From an uncultured Lachnospiraceae bacterium (GTDB taxonomy: Bacteria; Bacillota; Clostridia; Lachnospirales; Lachnospiraceae): DNA of 38,064 nt. The notes below the pieces were generated by a model that saw only the letters and a list, made by a program, of their open reading frames with translations, did no database searches and was not told the origin of the DNA. The stretch is from positions 1 through 38,064 of the forward strand of contig CAJUSJ010000036.1 in assembly GCA_910588865.1 (NCBI GenBank), written 5' to 3'. Each line of letters starts with the position of its first letter. Positions within the stretch are counted from its first letter, which is position 1. The position numbers were made by a program, and so were the translations under genes. Below are positions 16,303 to 23,976 of the stretch, one piece after another.

Positions 16303-16331
16303 AAAAAAAGCCCTGTTTTTCAAGGGCTTTT
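16303..16331 (-). terminator. Intrinsic terminator of argS
   Basis: Minus strand: AAAAGCCCT, 8-nt loop, AGGGCTTTT, followed by further T residues (a run of seven). Nine perfect base pairs. It lies 23 bp after the argS stop codon. Confidence 0.88.
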
Positions 16332-16353
16332 CAAAATGTCAGAAGGCTTAATC

Positions 16354-18123
16354 CTACATCCTCTCCGGTGCCTCAAATCCCAGCACGTCAACACACACCT
16401 CCAGCACACCCTTTGTCAGGGTGATCAGCCGGATATAGCTGGCCTGCCGGGCCTTGTCCTCTTCCTTCAGGATACTGACGCTGTTGTAAAACTTGTTGAA
16501 CACATCGGACAATTCATAGATAAACTGGCAGATCTTGTGAGGCGCTGTCTCCGCGAAACTGTTCTCCAGAACCTCATTGTACTTTGCCAGCTGCAGCATC
16601 AGGTTCTTCTCTTCCGGTGAGGCGGCCCCAAGGATGGGATCGTCGTCTGGCAGCGGTCCGTTATTTTCCTGATACTTTGACAAAATGGACTTGATCCGCA
16701 CAATGGTGTACAAAATATAGGGCCCGGTGTTGCCTTCAAAGGATGTGAACCGGTCGATGTCAAAGATATAATCCTTTGAGGCCTGGTTGGACAGGTCCCC
16801 GTATTTTAAAGCCGCCAGGCCGATGATCTGGGAAGTCTTTCTGGCTTCCTCCGGGGACACGGTGCGGTTCTCCATGATCCGGTCATAGACCGCGTCGTTG
16901 ATCTCCTTCACCAGGCTCTCCAGACGCATGACGCCGCCATCCCTGGTCTTAAAAGGCTTCCCATCCCTGCCGTTCATGGTTCCGAACATGAGATGAACCA
17001 TGGGGGTGTCTTCCTTTACATAGCCGGCCTTCTTGGCTACCCGAAATACCTGGATAAAATGCAGCTCCTGGCGTTTGTCGGTGATGTAGATGTATTTGGA
17101 AGGAGAAAGGGTCTTCTCCCTGTCCAGGATGGTTCCGAGGTCCGAGGTGGCGTACAGCGCCGCGCCGTCGGATTTCCGGATGATGCAGGGGGGAAGCTCT
17201 TTGGAGTCCGTGTCCCTGGCAATGTCCACCACCAGGGCTCCCTGGCTTTCGTATGCCAGCCCTTTTTTCTGAAGATCCTCGATGAGCCCCGGAATATACT
17301 CCTGGGCATCGCTCTCCCCCTTCCACAGGTCAAAGGTGACGCCTAAGCTTTCGTAGTTTTTCTTAAGGTCGGCCAGAGACACATCCATGATATGACGCCA
17401 GATGGCTCTGTAGGGCCCATACCCGTTCTGGAGGCGGAAGGTGGCTTCCTGGGCCCGGCTTTTAAAGGTCTCGTCTTCCTTGGACTTGGCGCTTGCGGCG
17501 GGGTAGATGTCCTCCAGCTGGCTGATGGTAAAGGGCGCTTCTTTGGGGTATTCTCCTGTATAGCTCTCGTCAAAATACGGAAGCTCTGGCTGTCTGTCCC
17601 TCAGCTCCTCAATGATCAGCCCCATCTGAAGCCCCCAGTCTCCCAGATGCACGTCTCCCACCATGTGATATCCCAGGAAACGCCCCAGCCGTTTGACGCT
17701 CTCGCCGATAATGGCTGAGCGCAGATGGCCTACGTGGAGAGGCTTTGCCACATTGGCTCCGCCGTAGTCCACAACAATGGTTCGGGGTTCTTTGATCTCC
17801 TCCAGGCCGAATTTGGGTTCCCTGTCCATGGCGTTCATATAGTCTGCCACATACGGTTCGCTTAACCGGAGGTTGATAAATCCCGGCATCACCGCTGTGA
17901 CCTGGGAGAACATGGGGTTATCCCCCAGCTGGTCCACAACCGCCTGGGCGATATCAATGGGTTTTTTCTTGTAAGTCTTGGCTGCCGCCATGGCTCCGTT
18001 GCACTGGTACTCGCACAGGTCCGGCCTGTTGGACAGGGTGACTCTGGCGTAGCTCTCGTCATAGCCGCAGGCCGCGAATGCCGGTTTCATCGCTTCCGCG
18101 ACACAATCAAGAATCTTCTTCAC
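16354..18123 (-). CDS. argS: Arginyl-tRNA synthetase
   Basis: A 589-aa class I aminoacyl-tRNA synthetase charging tRNA-Arg. The ArgRS N-terminal additional domain (1-105) comes first. The HIGH-type motif is H-V-G-H (130-133) in the signature G-G-A-N-V-A-K-P-L-H. The catalytic core continues to about 400, and the DALR anticodon-binding domain closes the protein (T-G-P-Y-I-L-Y-T-I-V-R-I onward). As in many ArgRS, no canonical KMSKS is seen. Translation starts with GTG at 18123, 9 nt after AGGAGG. It lies 15 bp after the DUF1266 lipoprotein gene and ends in its own terminator. Confidence 0.95.
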   Translation of the reverse strand: MKKILDCVAEAMKPAFAACGYDESYARVTLSNRPDLCEYQCNGAMAAAKTYKKKPIDIAQAVVDQLGDNPMFSQVTAVMPGFINLRLSEPYVADYMNAMDREPKFGLEEIKEPRTIVVDYGGANVAKPLHVGHLRSAIIGESVKRLGRFLGYHMVGDVHLGDWGLQMGLIIEELRDRQPELPYFDESYTGEYPKEAPFTISQLEDIYPAASAKSKEDETFKSRAQEATFRLQNGYGPYRAIWRHIMDVSLADLKKNYESLGVTFDLWKGESDAQEYIPGLIEDLQKKGLAYESQGALVVDIARDTDSKELPPCIIRKSDGAALYATSDLGTILDREKTLSPSKYIYITDKRQELHFIQVFRVAKKAGYVKEDTPMVHLMFGTMNGRDGKPFKTRDGGVMRLESLVKEINDAVYDRIMENRTVSPEEARKTSQIIGLAALKYGDLSNQASKDYIFDIDRFTSFEGNTGPYILYTIVRIKSILSKYQENNGPLPDDDPILGAASPEEKNLMLQLAKYNEVLENSFAETAPHKICQFIYELSDVFNKFYNSVSILKEEDKARQASYIRLITLTKGVLEVCVDVLGFEAPERM

Positions 18124-18138
18124 GTTTTGGGGCCTCCT

Positions 18139-19377
18139 TTACCAGGTCTTCTCCAAAGTCATGTTATAGTCTACCGCATAGGGATTGTCATCCCTGGTCT
18201 TTAAGTCCTCATAGATCGCCTGACGCTCGTCGCTGCTCTCCTCTGCCCAGTACTCGTACCCGCGCATGTAGCTGGCGATCAGGTCATCCCAGGAAGTGAA
18301 CAGGGGCTGCATGGTCTGGGCGATCTCCAGGGATTTGTCCAGGGCTTCCTGCTCCGTATAGTAGCCAGCCAAGTAATAGAAGCTCATCAGGTTCATGGCC
18401 CGGCAGTAATCCCAGCCAGAGATGGCCTCAGGGCCGAACTCATGATACATAATAAAGTCGTCTACAAAGCTCTCAGCCTCCTCCTGGGTGACCTCATAGT
18501 TCTCCAGAAGGTAATCGACCATACTTTGATCCTCAGAAACATCTCCAAGAAGCTCCTCTGTTATATACTGGCCGTTTTCCGCAAACTCGGCTCTGTGACC
18601 TTCTGTCAGGATCCAGTCCAGGGTTTCATCCGCGGAGGCCCGGTCCGTTACATCCCAGGAACTCTCAAGCATCTGCTGTACCATCTCCGCGGTGTCGTCA
18701 TTGGCCGCGAGTCCAGCGAAGCGGTTGTAGTCCCAGCCATTGATCTCGGTCAGGATGGCGTAGGTCGCGCCAAACCAGCGAACCGTGTCGGACAGCTCCA
18801 CTGTGGTGTTGTCCTCCTCCTCAATAGGAGTCTCCACAAAGGAAGAACAGGAGGCCTTCATGGCATTGATCTCATTGTCGCCGATCTTGTTGGCAACGTA
18901 CATCAGGGAGTAGTAGGCATAGTCTGTCTCACCATAGATTAAGTATACCTCCCCTTTCTCTCCCTCCAGGGTAATATCGCAGAGGCTGGCCTCCACATTG
19001 GTCATGCCGGGGATGGCGGGCACATCCGCCTCTTTGCTGTTGCTGATCTTGTAATTGTCAACAACCAGGTCTTTCACTCCATCCATGGTATCGGCTTCTG
19101 CGAACATGCCGTTCTTGGGGAACTGCATAACCAGCATGGCCTCAGCGCCATTCTCGCTTCCAGCGGCCAGCCAGAAATCCCCGCCCAGATCCTCGGTCTT
19201 CCAGCTCTGGTCCATCTTGATAGTGACAGTGCCGTCAACTGTGGAGAAATCTTTCATCTTGGCCAGGGCTTCCTCCTGTGTCACTACTTTGCCGCCACAG
19301 CCCTGTACCATGGAGGCAGCCAGCGTCAGCGCCGCCATGGCGCCAGCCAGCATCTGTCTGCATTTTTTCATGTGCAT
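18139..19377 (-). CDS. DUF1266 lipoprotein
   Basis: A 412-aa predicted lipoprotein with a signal peptide and lipobox V-Q-G-C (lipidated C27), then an uncharacterised exported domain (about 30-190). The C-terminal DUF1266-like domain (about 200-400) has W-F-G-A-T-Y-A, G-W-D-Y-N-R and G-W-D-Y-C-R-A-M-N-L motifs. I used the ATG at 19377, preceded by AAGGAG; the longer frame to 19437 lacks support. DUF1266 has no established biochemistry that I know of. It sits 15 bp upstream of argS, so the two may be cotranscribed, but no functional link is evident. Confidence 0.75.
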   Translation of the reverse strand: MHMKKCRQMLAGAMAALTLAASMVQGCGGKVVTQEEALAKMKDFSTVDGTVTIKMDQSWKTEDLGGDFWLAAGSENGAEAMLVMQFPKNGMFAEADTMDGVKDLVVDNYKISNSKEADVPAIPGMTNVEASLCDITLEGEKGEVYLIYGETDYAYYSLMYVANKIGDNEINAMKASCSSFVETPIEEEDNTTVELSDTVRWFGATYAILTEINGWDYNRFAGLAANDDTAEMVQQMLESSWDVTDRASADETLDWILTEGHRAEFAENGQYITEELLGDVSEDQSMVDYLLENYEVTQEEAESFVDDFIMYHEFGPEAISGWDYCRAMNLMSFYYLAGYYTEQEALDKSLEIAQTMQPLFTSWDDLIASYMRGYEYWAEESSDERQAIYEDLKTRDDNPYAVDYNMTLEKTW

Positions 19378-19408
19378 ACTCTTTTTCTCTCCTTTTTTGT
19401 TAGATCTA

Positions 19409-19433
19409 TTCCAGGCCCCGGGGGCCGTTGGAA
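19409..19433. repeat. GC-rich dyad upstream of the lipoprotein gene
   Basis: TTCCA-GGCCCC-G-GGGGCC-GT-TGGAA: eleven pairs around a central G, with a 2-nt bulge. It lies between the efp terminator and the lipoprotein start, 32 bp before the start codon. It could form an RNA hairpin or a protein site; no T-tract follows. Confidence 0.5.
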
Positions 19434-19439
19434 CCACTG

Positions 19440-19477
19440 AAAAAAAGTCCCGAAAGCAGCTTAACCACTCTCAGGAC
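19440..19477 (-). terminator. Intrinsic terminator of efp
   Basis: Minus strand: GTCCTGAGAG pairs with CTTTCGGGAC (10 bp, two G-U pairs), loop of 11 nt, then seven T residues. It starts 19 bp after the efp stop. Confidence 0.85.
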
Positions 19478-19495
19478 ATCTCACCCTGCTCTATC

Positions 19496-20053
19496 CTATA
19501 CTCTGGACAGATATTCTCCTGTACGGGTGTCAATCTTAATCTTGTCTCCCTGGCTCACAAACAGCGGAACGTACACCGTAGCTCCTGTCTCAACAACAGC
19601 AGGCTTGGTAGCCCCGGTTGCCGTGTCTCCCTTGAATCCAGGCTCAGTGTCCGTAATCTCCAGTTCTACAAACAGCGGCGGCTCAACCGAGAACACCTTT
19701 CCGTTATAAGAACAGATCTTGCAGGTCTCATTCTCCTTCACAAACTTTAAGGCATCGCCGATGGTCTCCTTGCTGAGAGCCACCTGCTCATAAGTGTTGG
19801 CGTCCATAAAGTTGAACAGATCACCGTCCGCGTACAGGTACTGCATGTCCACTCTGTCGATCCTAGCGGCCGGGAACTTCTCGGTGGGACGGAAGGTCCT
19901 CTCAACCACGCCGCCGCTGATGACGTTCTTGATCTTGGTTCTGACGAAAGCGGCGCCCTTTCCCGGCTTTACATGCTGAAACTCCATGATCTGATATACA
20001 TTGCCGTCAATCTCTAAGGTGACTCCGTTTCTAAAATCGCCTGCTGATATCAT
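19496..20053 (-). CDS. efp: Elongation factor P
   Basis: A 185-aa protein of standard EF-P length with three beta-barrel domains: KOW-like N-terminal domain (1-64) and two OB domains (about 65-185). The loop that reaches the ribosomal peptidyl-transfer centre reads K-P-G-K-G-A-A-F, with lysine at position 32. EF-P relieves stalling at consecutive prolines; several proteins in this window have proline-rich stretches. AGGAGG lies 10 nt before ATG. A promoter lies directly upstream and a terminator downstream, so it can be transcribed alone. Confidence 0.96.
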   Translation of the reverse strand: MISAGDFRNGVTLEIDGNVYQIMEFQHVKPGKGAAFVRTKIKNVISGGVVERTFRPTEKFPAARIDRVDMQYLYADGDLFNFMDANTYEQVALSKETIGDALKFVKENETCKICSYNGKVFSVEPPLFVELEITDTEPGFKGDTATGATKPAVVETGATVYVPLFVSQGDKIKIDTRTGEYLSRV

Positions 20054-20100
20054 AAATGATATTCCTCCTTGAATTTCTCGTATTTCCGTTAATCTACTTT

Positions 20101-20129
20101 ATTCTATACTAAATGTCCTATCTTTTCAA
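20101..20129 (-). promoter_or_regulatory. Promoter of efp
   Basis: TTGAAA (20124-20129), 17 bp, TAGAAT (20101-20106) on the minus strand, 47 bp before the efp start codon. Confidence 0.65.
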
Positions 20130-20136
20130 CCATTTT

Positions 20137-20658
20137 TTACAACAAATGAGCGCGAACAGCAACCATGATCTCTTCCGCGATATCCTCCGGCTGCCGGTCG
20201 TCGGCCTTTATGATTATATGGGCCGCGCTTTCATAGATAGGACCCCGGCAGTTCAGCAGATCCTCCACCTTTTTCTTTACATCGCCTCCGGCAAGCAGCG
20301 GGCGGGTGGTATCTCCCTGGAGACGGTGGAGAACGGTGCCGGGATTCACCTTCAGATAGACCACCTGGCCTGCCTCGCGCAAAAGCTTCCGGTTCTCCTC
20401 CCGAAGGGGCATCCCCCCTCCGGCGGAAAGGACCCAGTCTTCCCCCCTGTCCATGAGAGAATGTATGGTCTCTGTCTCCAGCCCGCGGAACACTTCTTCT
20501 CCCCTGGTTTCAAAGATCCTTCTGATGCTCATCCCTGCCCGTTTTTCGATCATCTGGTCTGTGTCAAACAGGGGCCAGGAGGTTTGTCTTGAGAGACATC
20601 TGCCCACAGTGGTCTTTCCCGCTCCCATAAAGCCGATCAAAATAATGTGTGTTCCCAT
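20137..20658 (-). CDS. aroK: Shikimate kinase
   Basis: A 173-aa kinase that phosphorylates shikimate at the 3-hydroxyl with ATP, the fifth step of the shikimate pathway. Walker A is G-A-G-K-T-T (12-17). The shikimate-binding residues include D34 (F-D-T-D), R58 in F-R-G-L-E and the G-G-G motif near 80. The lid arginine is in T-R-P-L-L. The gene follows aroE by 3 bp and has only a weak ribosome binding site, suggesting coupled translation. Confidence 0.95.
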   Translation of the reverse strand: MGTHIILIGFMGAGKTTVGRCLSRQTSWPLFDTDQMIEKRAGMSIRRIFETRGEEVFRGLETETIHSLMDRGEDWVLSAGGGMPLREENRKLLREAGQVVYLKVNPGTVLHRLQGDTTRPLLAGGDVKKKVEDLLNCRGPIYESAAHIIIKADDRQPEDIAEEIMVAVRAHLL

Positions 20659-20661
20659 GTC

Positions 20662-21531
20662 CTACTTTTCCAGTTCCTTTCTCATCAGCCGCCTGGCCTT
20701 TTCCACCACCTCAGGCAATACCAGACAGCCCGGATTCCACAGTTCAAAGGCCTGGATCCCCTGGTAGATCAGCATGTCAAGACCGCCTATGGCCCTGCCG
20801 CCGGCTTCCTCCACCATGGCCATGAACCGGGTTCTGGCAGGGGTGTAGACAATGTCCACGGCACAGGAGATGCCCCGGTAAAATGCCTTGTCTTCCACAG
20901 GAGCCCGTCCGGTGTGGGGATGCATCCCCACGCTGGTGGTCTGCACTGCCAGCCATTGCCTGTCCGGCAGGCTTTTGTAATCCTCAAGAGCCATGGCTGT
21001 CATAAAGTCTTTTCCGAAACAGCGGTTCATCTCCAGGGCCAATTCTCTTGCCCGGCTTTCATTTCGGTTTAATATGGTCACAGAGGCTGCCTCCTGGCTT
21101 CCCAGCACATAGGCTGCCGCCTTGGCCGCTCCTCCCGCTCCTATGAGCAGGCAGTCCCGGCCTTTTATTTCCAGCCCCGCCTCTTTCATGGCCCGCCAGA
21201 GTCCCGGCCCGTCGGTGTTGTGGCCTTTAAATCCGCCTTCCACCCGGACCAATGTGTTGACAGCTCCGATGGCCCTGGCCGCTGGGTCCAAGTCCTTTAA
21301 ATAAGGGATCACCCGCTGCTTGTAGGGCACCGTAATATTCATCCCCGCGAGGTTCAGGGCATAGGCCCCCTTGATGGCGGCTTCCACCTGGTCCTCCGGC
21401 ACTTTAAAAGGCACATAGGCAAAATCCAGCCCCAGCTCCCTGGCGTAAAAATTGTGCATTAAGGGGGAAAAGGAATGTTCCACCGGATAGGCCATGATGC
21501 CGCACACCTTTGCTTTTCCGCTTATGATCAT
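20662..21531 (-). CDS. aroE: Shikimate dehydrogenase
   Basis: A 289-aa NADPH-dependent enzyme reducing 3-dehydroshikimate to shikimate. The substrate-binding half has S20/S22 (H-S-F-S-P-L-M-H-N), catalytic K71 (N-I-T-V-P-Y-K) and N-T-D-G (105-108, catalytic D107). The cofactor half has G-A-G-G-A-A-K-A near 131 and N-R-N-E, fitting NADP. The start overlaps the yqeG stop by 4 bp (ATGA) behind GGAGGG. With aroK downstream it gives two consecutive pathway steps. Confidence 0.95.
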   Translation of the reverse strand: MIISGKAKVCGIMAYPVEHSFSPLMHNFYARELGLDFAYVPFKVPEDQVEAAIKGAYALNLAGMNITVPYKQRVIPYLKDLDPAARAIGAVNTLVRVEGGFKGHNTDGPGLWRAMKEAGLEIKGRDCLLIGAGGAAKAAAYVLGSQEAASVTILNRNESRARELALEMNRCFGKDFMTAMALEDYKSLPDRQWLAVQTTSVGMHPHTGRAPVEDKAFYRGISCAVDIVYTPARTRFMAMVEEAGGRAIGGLDMLIYQGIQAFELWNPGCLVLPEVVEKARRLMRKELEK

Positions 21532-22040
21532 GCCTGTCCCTCCCTTCTTCGTTTTTTTCTGTAAAAATAAAGCACCGCTGCCTCCAGATACCGCTTGACC
21601 TTGATCTGGATCTCCTCCTTTGGGTGGATGGGCTTTACTAAATAACTGGTGATCCCGGCCCGGTTTGCCCCGTATATATCCGTAAAAAGCTGATCCCCCA
21701 CAAAGATGGTGGTCTCCCGGTCCGTCCCCATAAGCTCCATGGCTTTTACATAGCCTTTCACTGACGGCTTGCCGCTCTTGTAGATATACTTAGTGCCAAC
21801 CCCCTCCCCGAAGGCCGCCACCCGGGGCTTGCGGTTGTTGGAGAGAAGACAGGTCTCCATGCCCATGCGGCGGAATTCCTCAAACAGCTTTCTGGCTCTG
21901 TCGTCCGCCGGATGGTCATGGGGAACCAGGGTGTTATCCACATCAAAGATGACACCCCGGATCCCCTTGTCATACAGCTGCCTGTAAGAGATGGCGTAAG
22001 CAGAGCTTACATAATAATTTGGGTAAAATATTTCCAACAT
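21528..22040 (-). CDS. yqeG: YqeG-family HAD phosphatase
   Basis: A 170-aa HAD-superfamily IIIA protein. Motif I is F-D-V-D-N-T-L-V (about residues 36-43), motif II L-S-N-N, with a conserved lysine in G-K-P-S-V-K and motif III V-G-D-Q-L-F-T-D-I. YqeG proteins are widespread in Firmicutes, and some homologues act as phosphatidylglycerophosphate phosphatases, so that activity is possible but not shown. It overlaps aroE by 4 bp and follows nrdR by 9 bp. Confidence 0.9.
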   Translation of the reverse strand: MLEIFYPNYYVSSAYAISYRQLYDKGIRGVIFDVDNTLVPHDHPADDRARKLFEEFRRMGMETCLLSNNRKPRVAAFGEGVGTKYIYKSGKPSVKGYVKAMELMGTDRETTIFVGDQLFTDIYGANRAGITSYLVKPIHPKEEIQIKVKRYLEAAVLYFYRKKRRREGQA

Positions 22041-22049
22041 ACAACAGTC

Positions 22050-22502
22050 CTACTTTTTCAGTAATTTGCCCAGTTCTTCCATAAATGTGTTCACATCCTT
22101 AAATTCCCGATACACGGACGCGAACCTTACATAGGCAACCTCGTCTAAATCTTTTAAGCTTCCCATCACCAGTTCCCCGATGACCGATGTGGCCACTTCC
22201 TTTTCTTCCAGGTTGAAGATCTTGTTCTCGATGTCATCGATCATGGCATTGATCTGCTGGGTGGACACCGGCCGCTTGTGGCAGGAGCGGATGACCCCGG
22301 ATTCGATTTTTGAGCGGTCATAGGTCTCCCTGGAGTTGTCTTTCTTTATCACCATAAGAGGCATGGTCTCCAGTTTCTCATACGTGGTAAAACGCTTTCC
22401 GCACAGCTCGCACTGCCGTCTGCGCCGGATAGAGCAGTTATCGTCAGCAGGCCGGGAGTCGATCACTTTGGTATCATCTTCATTACAATAAGGACATTTC
22501 AT
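22050..22502 (-). CDS. nrdR: Transcriptional repressor NrdR
   Basis: A 150-aa regulator of ribonucleotide reductase genes. The N-terminal zinc ribbon has C3/C6 and C31/C34 with the family's R-R-R-R-Q-C stretch. The ATP-cone domain (about 49-139) begins P-L-M-V-I-K-K-D and binds ATP/dATP to set DNA binding. The length is standard. Ribosome binding site AGGAAGG. A promoter candidate lies just upstream, so it may head the transcript nrdR-yqeG-aroE-aroK. Confidence 0.96.
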   Translation of the reverse strand: MKCPYCNEDDTKVIDSRPADDNCSIRRRRQCELCGKRFTTYEKLETMPLMVIKKDNSRETYDRSKIESGVIRSCHKRPVSTQQINAMIDDIENKIFNLEEKEVATSVIGELVMGSLKDLDEVAYVRFASVYREFKDVNTFMEELGKLLKK

Positions 22503-22535
22503 GGATCCTTCCTCCTCTCTTTCTTACTTGCCTTT

Positions 22536-22564
22536 ATTCTACTCTAACCTTCACAAATCCGCAA
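22536..22564 (-). promoter_or_regulatory. Putative promoter of nrdR
   Basis: Minus strand TTGCGG (22559-22564), 17 bp, TAGAAT (22536-22541). It lies between ylmC and nrdR, 33 bp before the nrdR start. Confidence 0.5.
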
Positions 22565-22595
22565 GAAATATTTCATATATTGGTAAGATTTATAT

Positions 22596-22856
22596 TTATA
22601 CCTTGCAGGGGCCTTCCACATCCTTTTTCTTGACATTTACCAGTATGATATCGTCTCCCACCTGACAGATGTCGCTAAAGGGGATGACAAACTCTTTTTC
22701 CCGCCCGAGAAAACCGCAGAAGCTTCCCGGCCCCGGCACGATGATGGCCACCATACAGCCGTCCTTCATGTCAAAATCCACATCTCCCACAAATCCCAGC
22801 CGCCTGCAGTCCTCCGCGTTGATGACTTCTTTCTGTTTTAACTCAGAAATCCGCAT
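22596..22856 (-). CDS. YlmC/YmxH-family PRC-barrel sporulation protein
   Basis: An 86-aa single-domain protein of the YlmC/YmxH family, conserved in endospore formers. It opens M-R-I-S-E-L-K-Q-K-E-V-I-N and contains L-G-F-V-G-D-V-D-F-D and V-I-P-F-S-D-I, as in PRC-barrel proteins. The biochemical role is not established. I chose ATG 22856 because GAGGTGG is 5 nt upstream; a GTG at 22865 lies inside that site. The start codon is buried in a 13-bp perfect stem (separate entry), so translation may be regulated. Confidence 0.88.
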   Translation of the reverse strand: MRISELKQKEVINAEDCRRLGFVGDVDFDMKDGCMVAIIVPGPGSFCGFLGREKEFVIPFSDICQVGDDIILVNVKKKDVEGPCKV

Positions 22857-22898
22857 AAATTCCACCTCATGATTCTTTGGTGTAGTTTATGCGGATTT
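22847..22898 (-). promoter_or_regulatory. 13-bp stem enclosing the ylmC start codon
   Basis: In the minus-strand RNA, AAATCCGCATAAA (22898-22886) pairs perfectly with TTTATGCGGATTT (22859-22847). The ATG of ylmC lies in the 3' arm, and the GAGGTGG ribosome binding site lies in the 26-nt loop. Folding would hide the start codon. No T-tract follows on the minus strand. On the plus strand the 3' arm runs into six T residues, so it could also end antisense transcripts. Confidence 0.7.
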
Positions 22899-22907
22899 TT
22901 TCCTGTC

Positions 22908-23663
22908 TTATTCCTGATCTTTACTCCAGCGGGCCTTTACTTCCAGATAAAAGAAGGCCTGAGCGCATGTGATGTAGGGGATGAGCCACAGCAGGGAAAC
23001 TCCCAGGGTCAGACAGACCACGGGAACCCATCCAAGAAAACTGAGCCACAGCGCCAGAAGCCTTAAGCGGCTGCCTTTCATCATCTCCCCGCTTCGCGAC
23101 AGGGCCAAAAGGACGGATTCTGCCGGATCGTCGGCCAGGATCATGTAAAATTGTCCATAGGTTAAGCTCACATAGATCCCGGCCGCTGCCAGAAGGAGGT
23201 TGTAGCCGGACAGAAACAGCCGGGCAAACCGCCAGTCTCCGGTGACCTCCGCGGCCAGGGCGAGGATGATCTCCGGCGTTATCAGCACTGCTCCCAGGAC
23301 CAGAGCCAAAATCCCGATGCCCAGGAATTTTCCGCCGTGATTGTGAAATCCCCAAAAGATTTCCCCCACCCCGGCCTCCTGGCCCCGGCAGATATTCAGA
23401 TACAGCCGGACCATGCCGGGTATCAGAAGAAATTGAAAAAGGAAAAACGCCAGCACACAGAAACCCAGGACCATCAGCACGGCCAGGCCTCCCTTTCCCG
23501 TGGAAAATGACAGGATCCCGGAAAACACCACACAGATCTGGGTCATAATAAGCAGCAGCATACGGATGCCCCAAACCAGGGCCACGGCTCCCGCCCCTGT
23601 CAGATACCTTCCCATCAGCGCTCTCCTGGCCTTTGACTTCAGACCTTTTCTACTCTCATTCAC
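22908..23663 (-). CDS. DUF975 family membrane protein
   Basis: A 251-aa integral membrane protein with about five or six hydrophobic segments. The C-terminal half matches the DUF975 pattern: A-L-S-R-S-G-E-M-M-K-G, then a tryptophan/leucine segment with S-F-L-G-W, then L-T-L-G-V-S-L-L-W-L-I-P-Y. Function is unknown. Translation begins at GTG (23663), 6 nt after AGGAGG. It follows a smaller membrane protein gene by 13 bp and both trail the methionine importer genes. Confidence 0.82.
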   Translation of the reverse strand: MNESRKGLKSKARRALMGRYLTGAGAVALVWGIRMLLLIMTQICVVFSGILSFSTGKGGLAVLMVLGFCVLAFFLFQFLLIPGMVRLYLNICRGQEAGVGEIFWGFHNHGGKFLGIGILALVLGAVLITPEIILALAAEVTGDWRFARLFLSGYNLLLAAAGIYVSLTYGQFYMILADDPAESVLLALSRSGEMMKGSRLRLLALWLSFLGWVPVVCLTLGVSLLWLIPYITCAQAFFYLEVKARWSKDQE

Positions 23664-23676
23664 AATACGCCTCCTG

Positions 23677-23949
23677 TCAGAAAATCAGACGCAGCCACCA
23701 CACCAGGGCGGCGCTTCCCAAAATCAGTCCCCCAAGGCCGGTAAAAAGCCCGATCTTTCCCTGCCCGCACAGCCGGAACTCCACCTTGGACAGGGCGGCA
23801 AACAGCACCGCCAGGCCTCCAAAGAAAAAGCCTGAGAACGGGCAGCATCCCGTGAGGAGGGAAAGGATCCCGGTGACCATGGAAGCCAGCCCCATAGGAT
23901 TGTCCCGGGGCTCTTCCTGCTGCTGGTCCATAAATAGTTCCTGGTACAT
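23677..23949 (-). CDS. Small DUF4190-like membrane protein
   Basis: A 90-aa protein with a Gln/Glu-rich N-terminus and two hydrophobic hairpin segments (about residues 19-55 and 68-90), beginning N-P-M-G-L-A-S-M-V-T-G-I as in DUF4190-type proteins. An AGGAG ribosome binding site lies close upstream of the ATG. It starts 27 bp after metQ and precedes the DUF975 gene by 13 bp. No function can be assigned. Confidence 0.7.
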   Translation of the reverse strand: MYQELFMDQQQEEPRDNPMGLASMVTGILSLLTGCCPFSGFFFGGLAVLFAALSKVEFRLCGQGKIGLFTGLGGLILGSAALVWWLRLIF

Positions 23950-23976
23950 ATGTATTCTCCTCTTTCCCGCCAGGGA

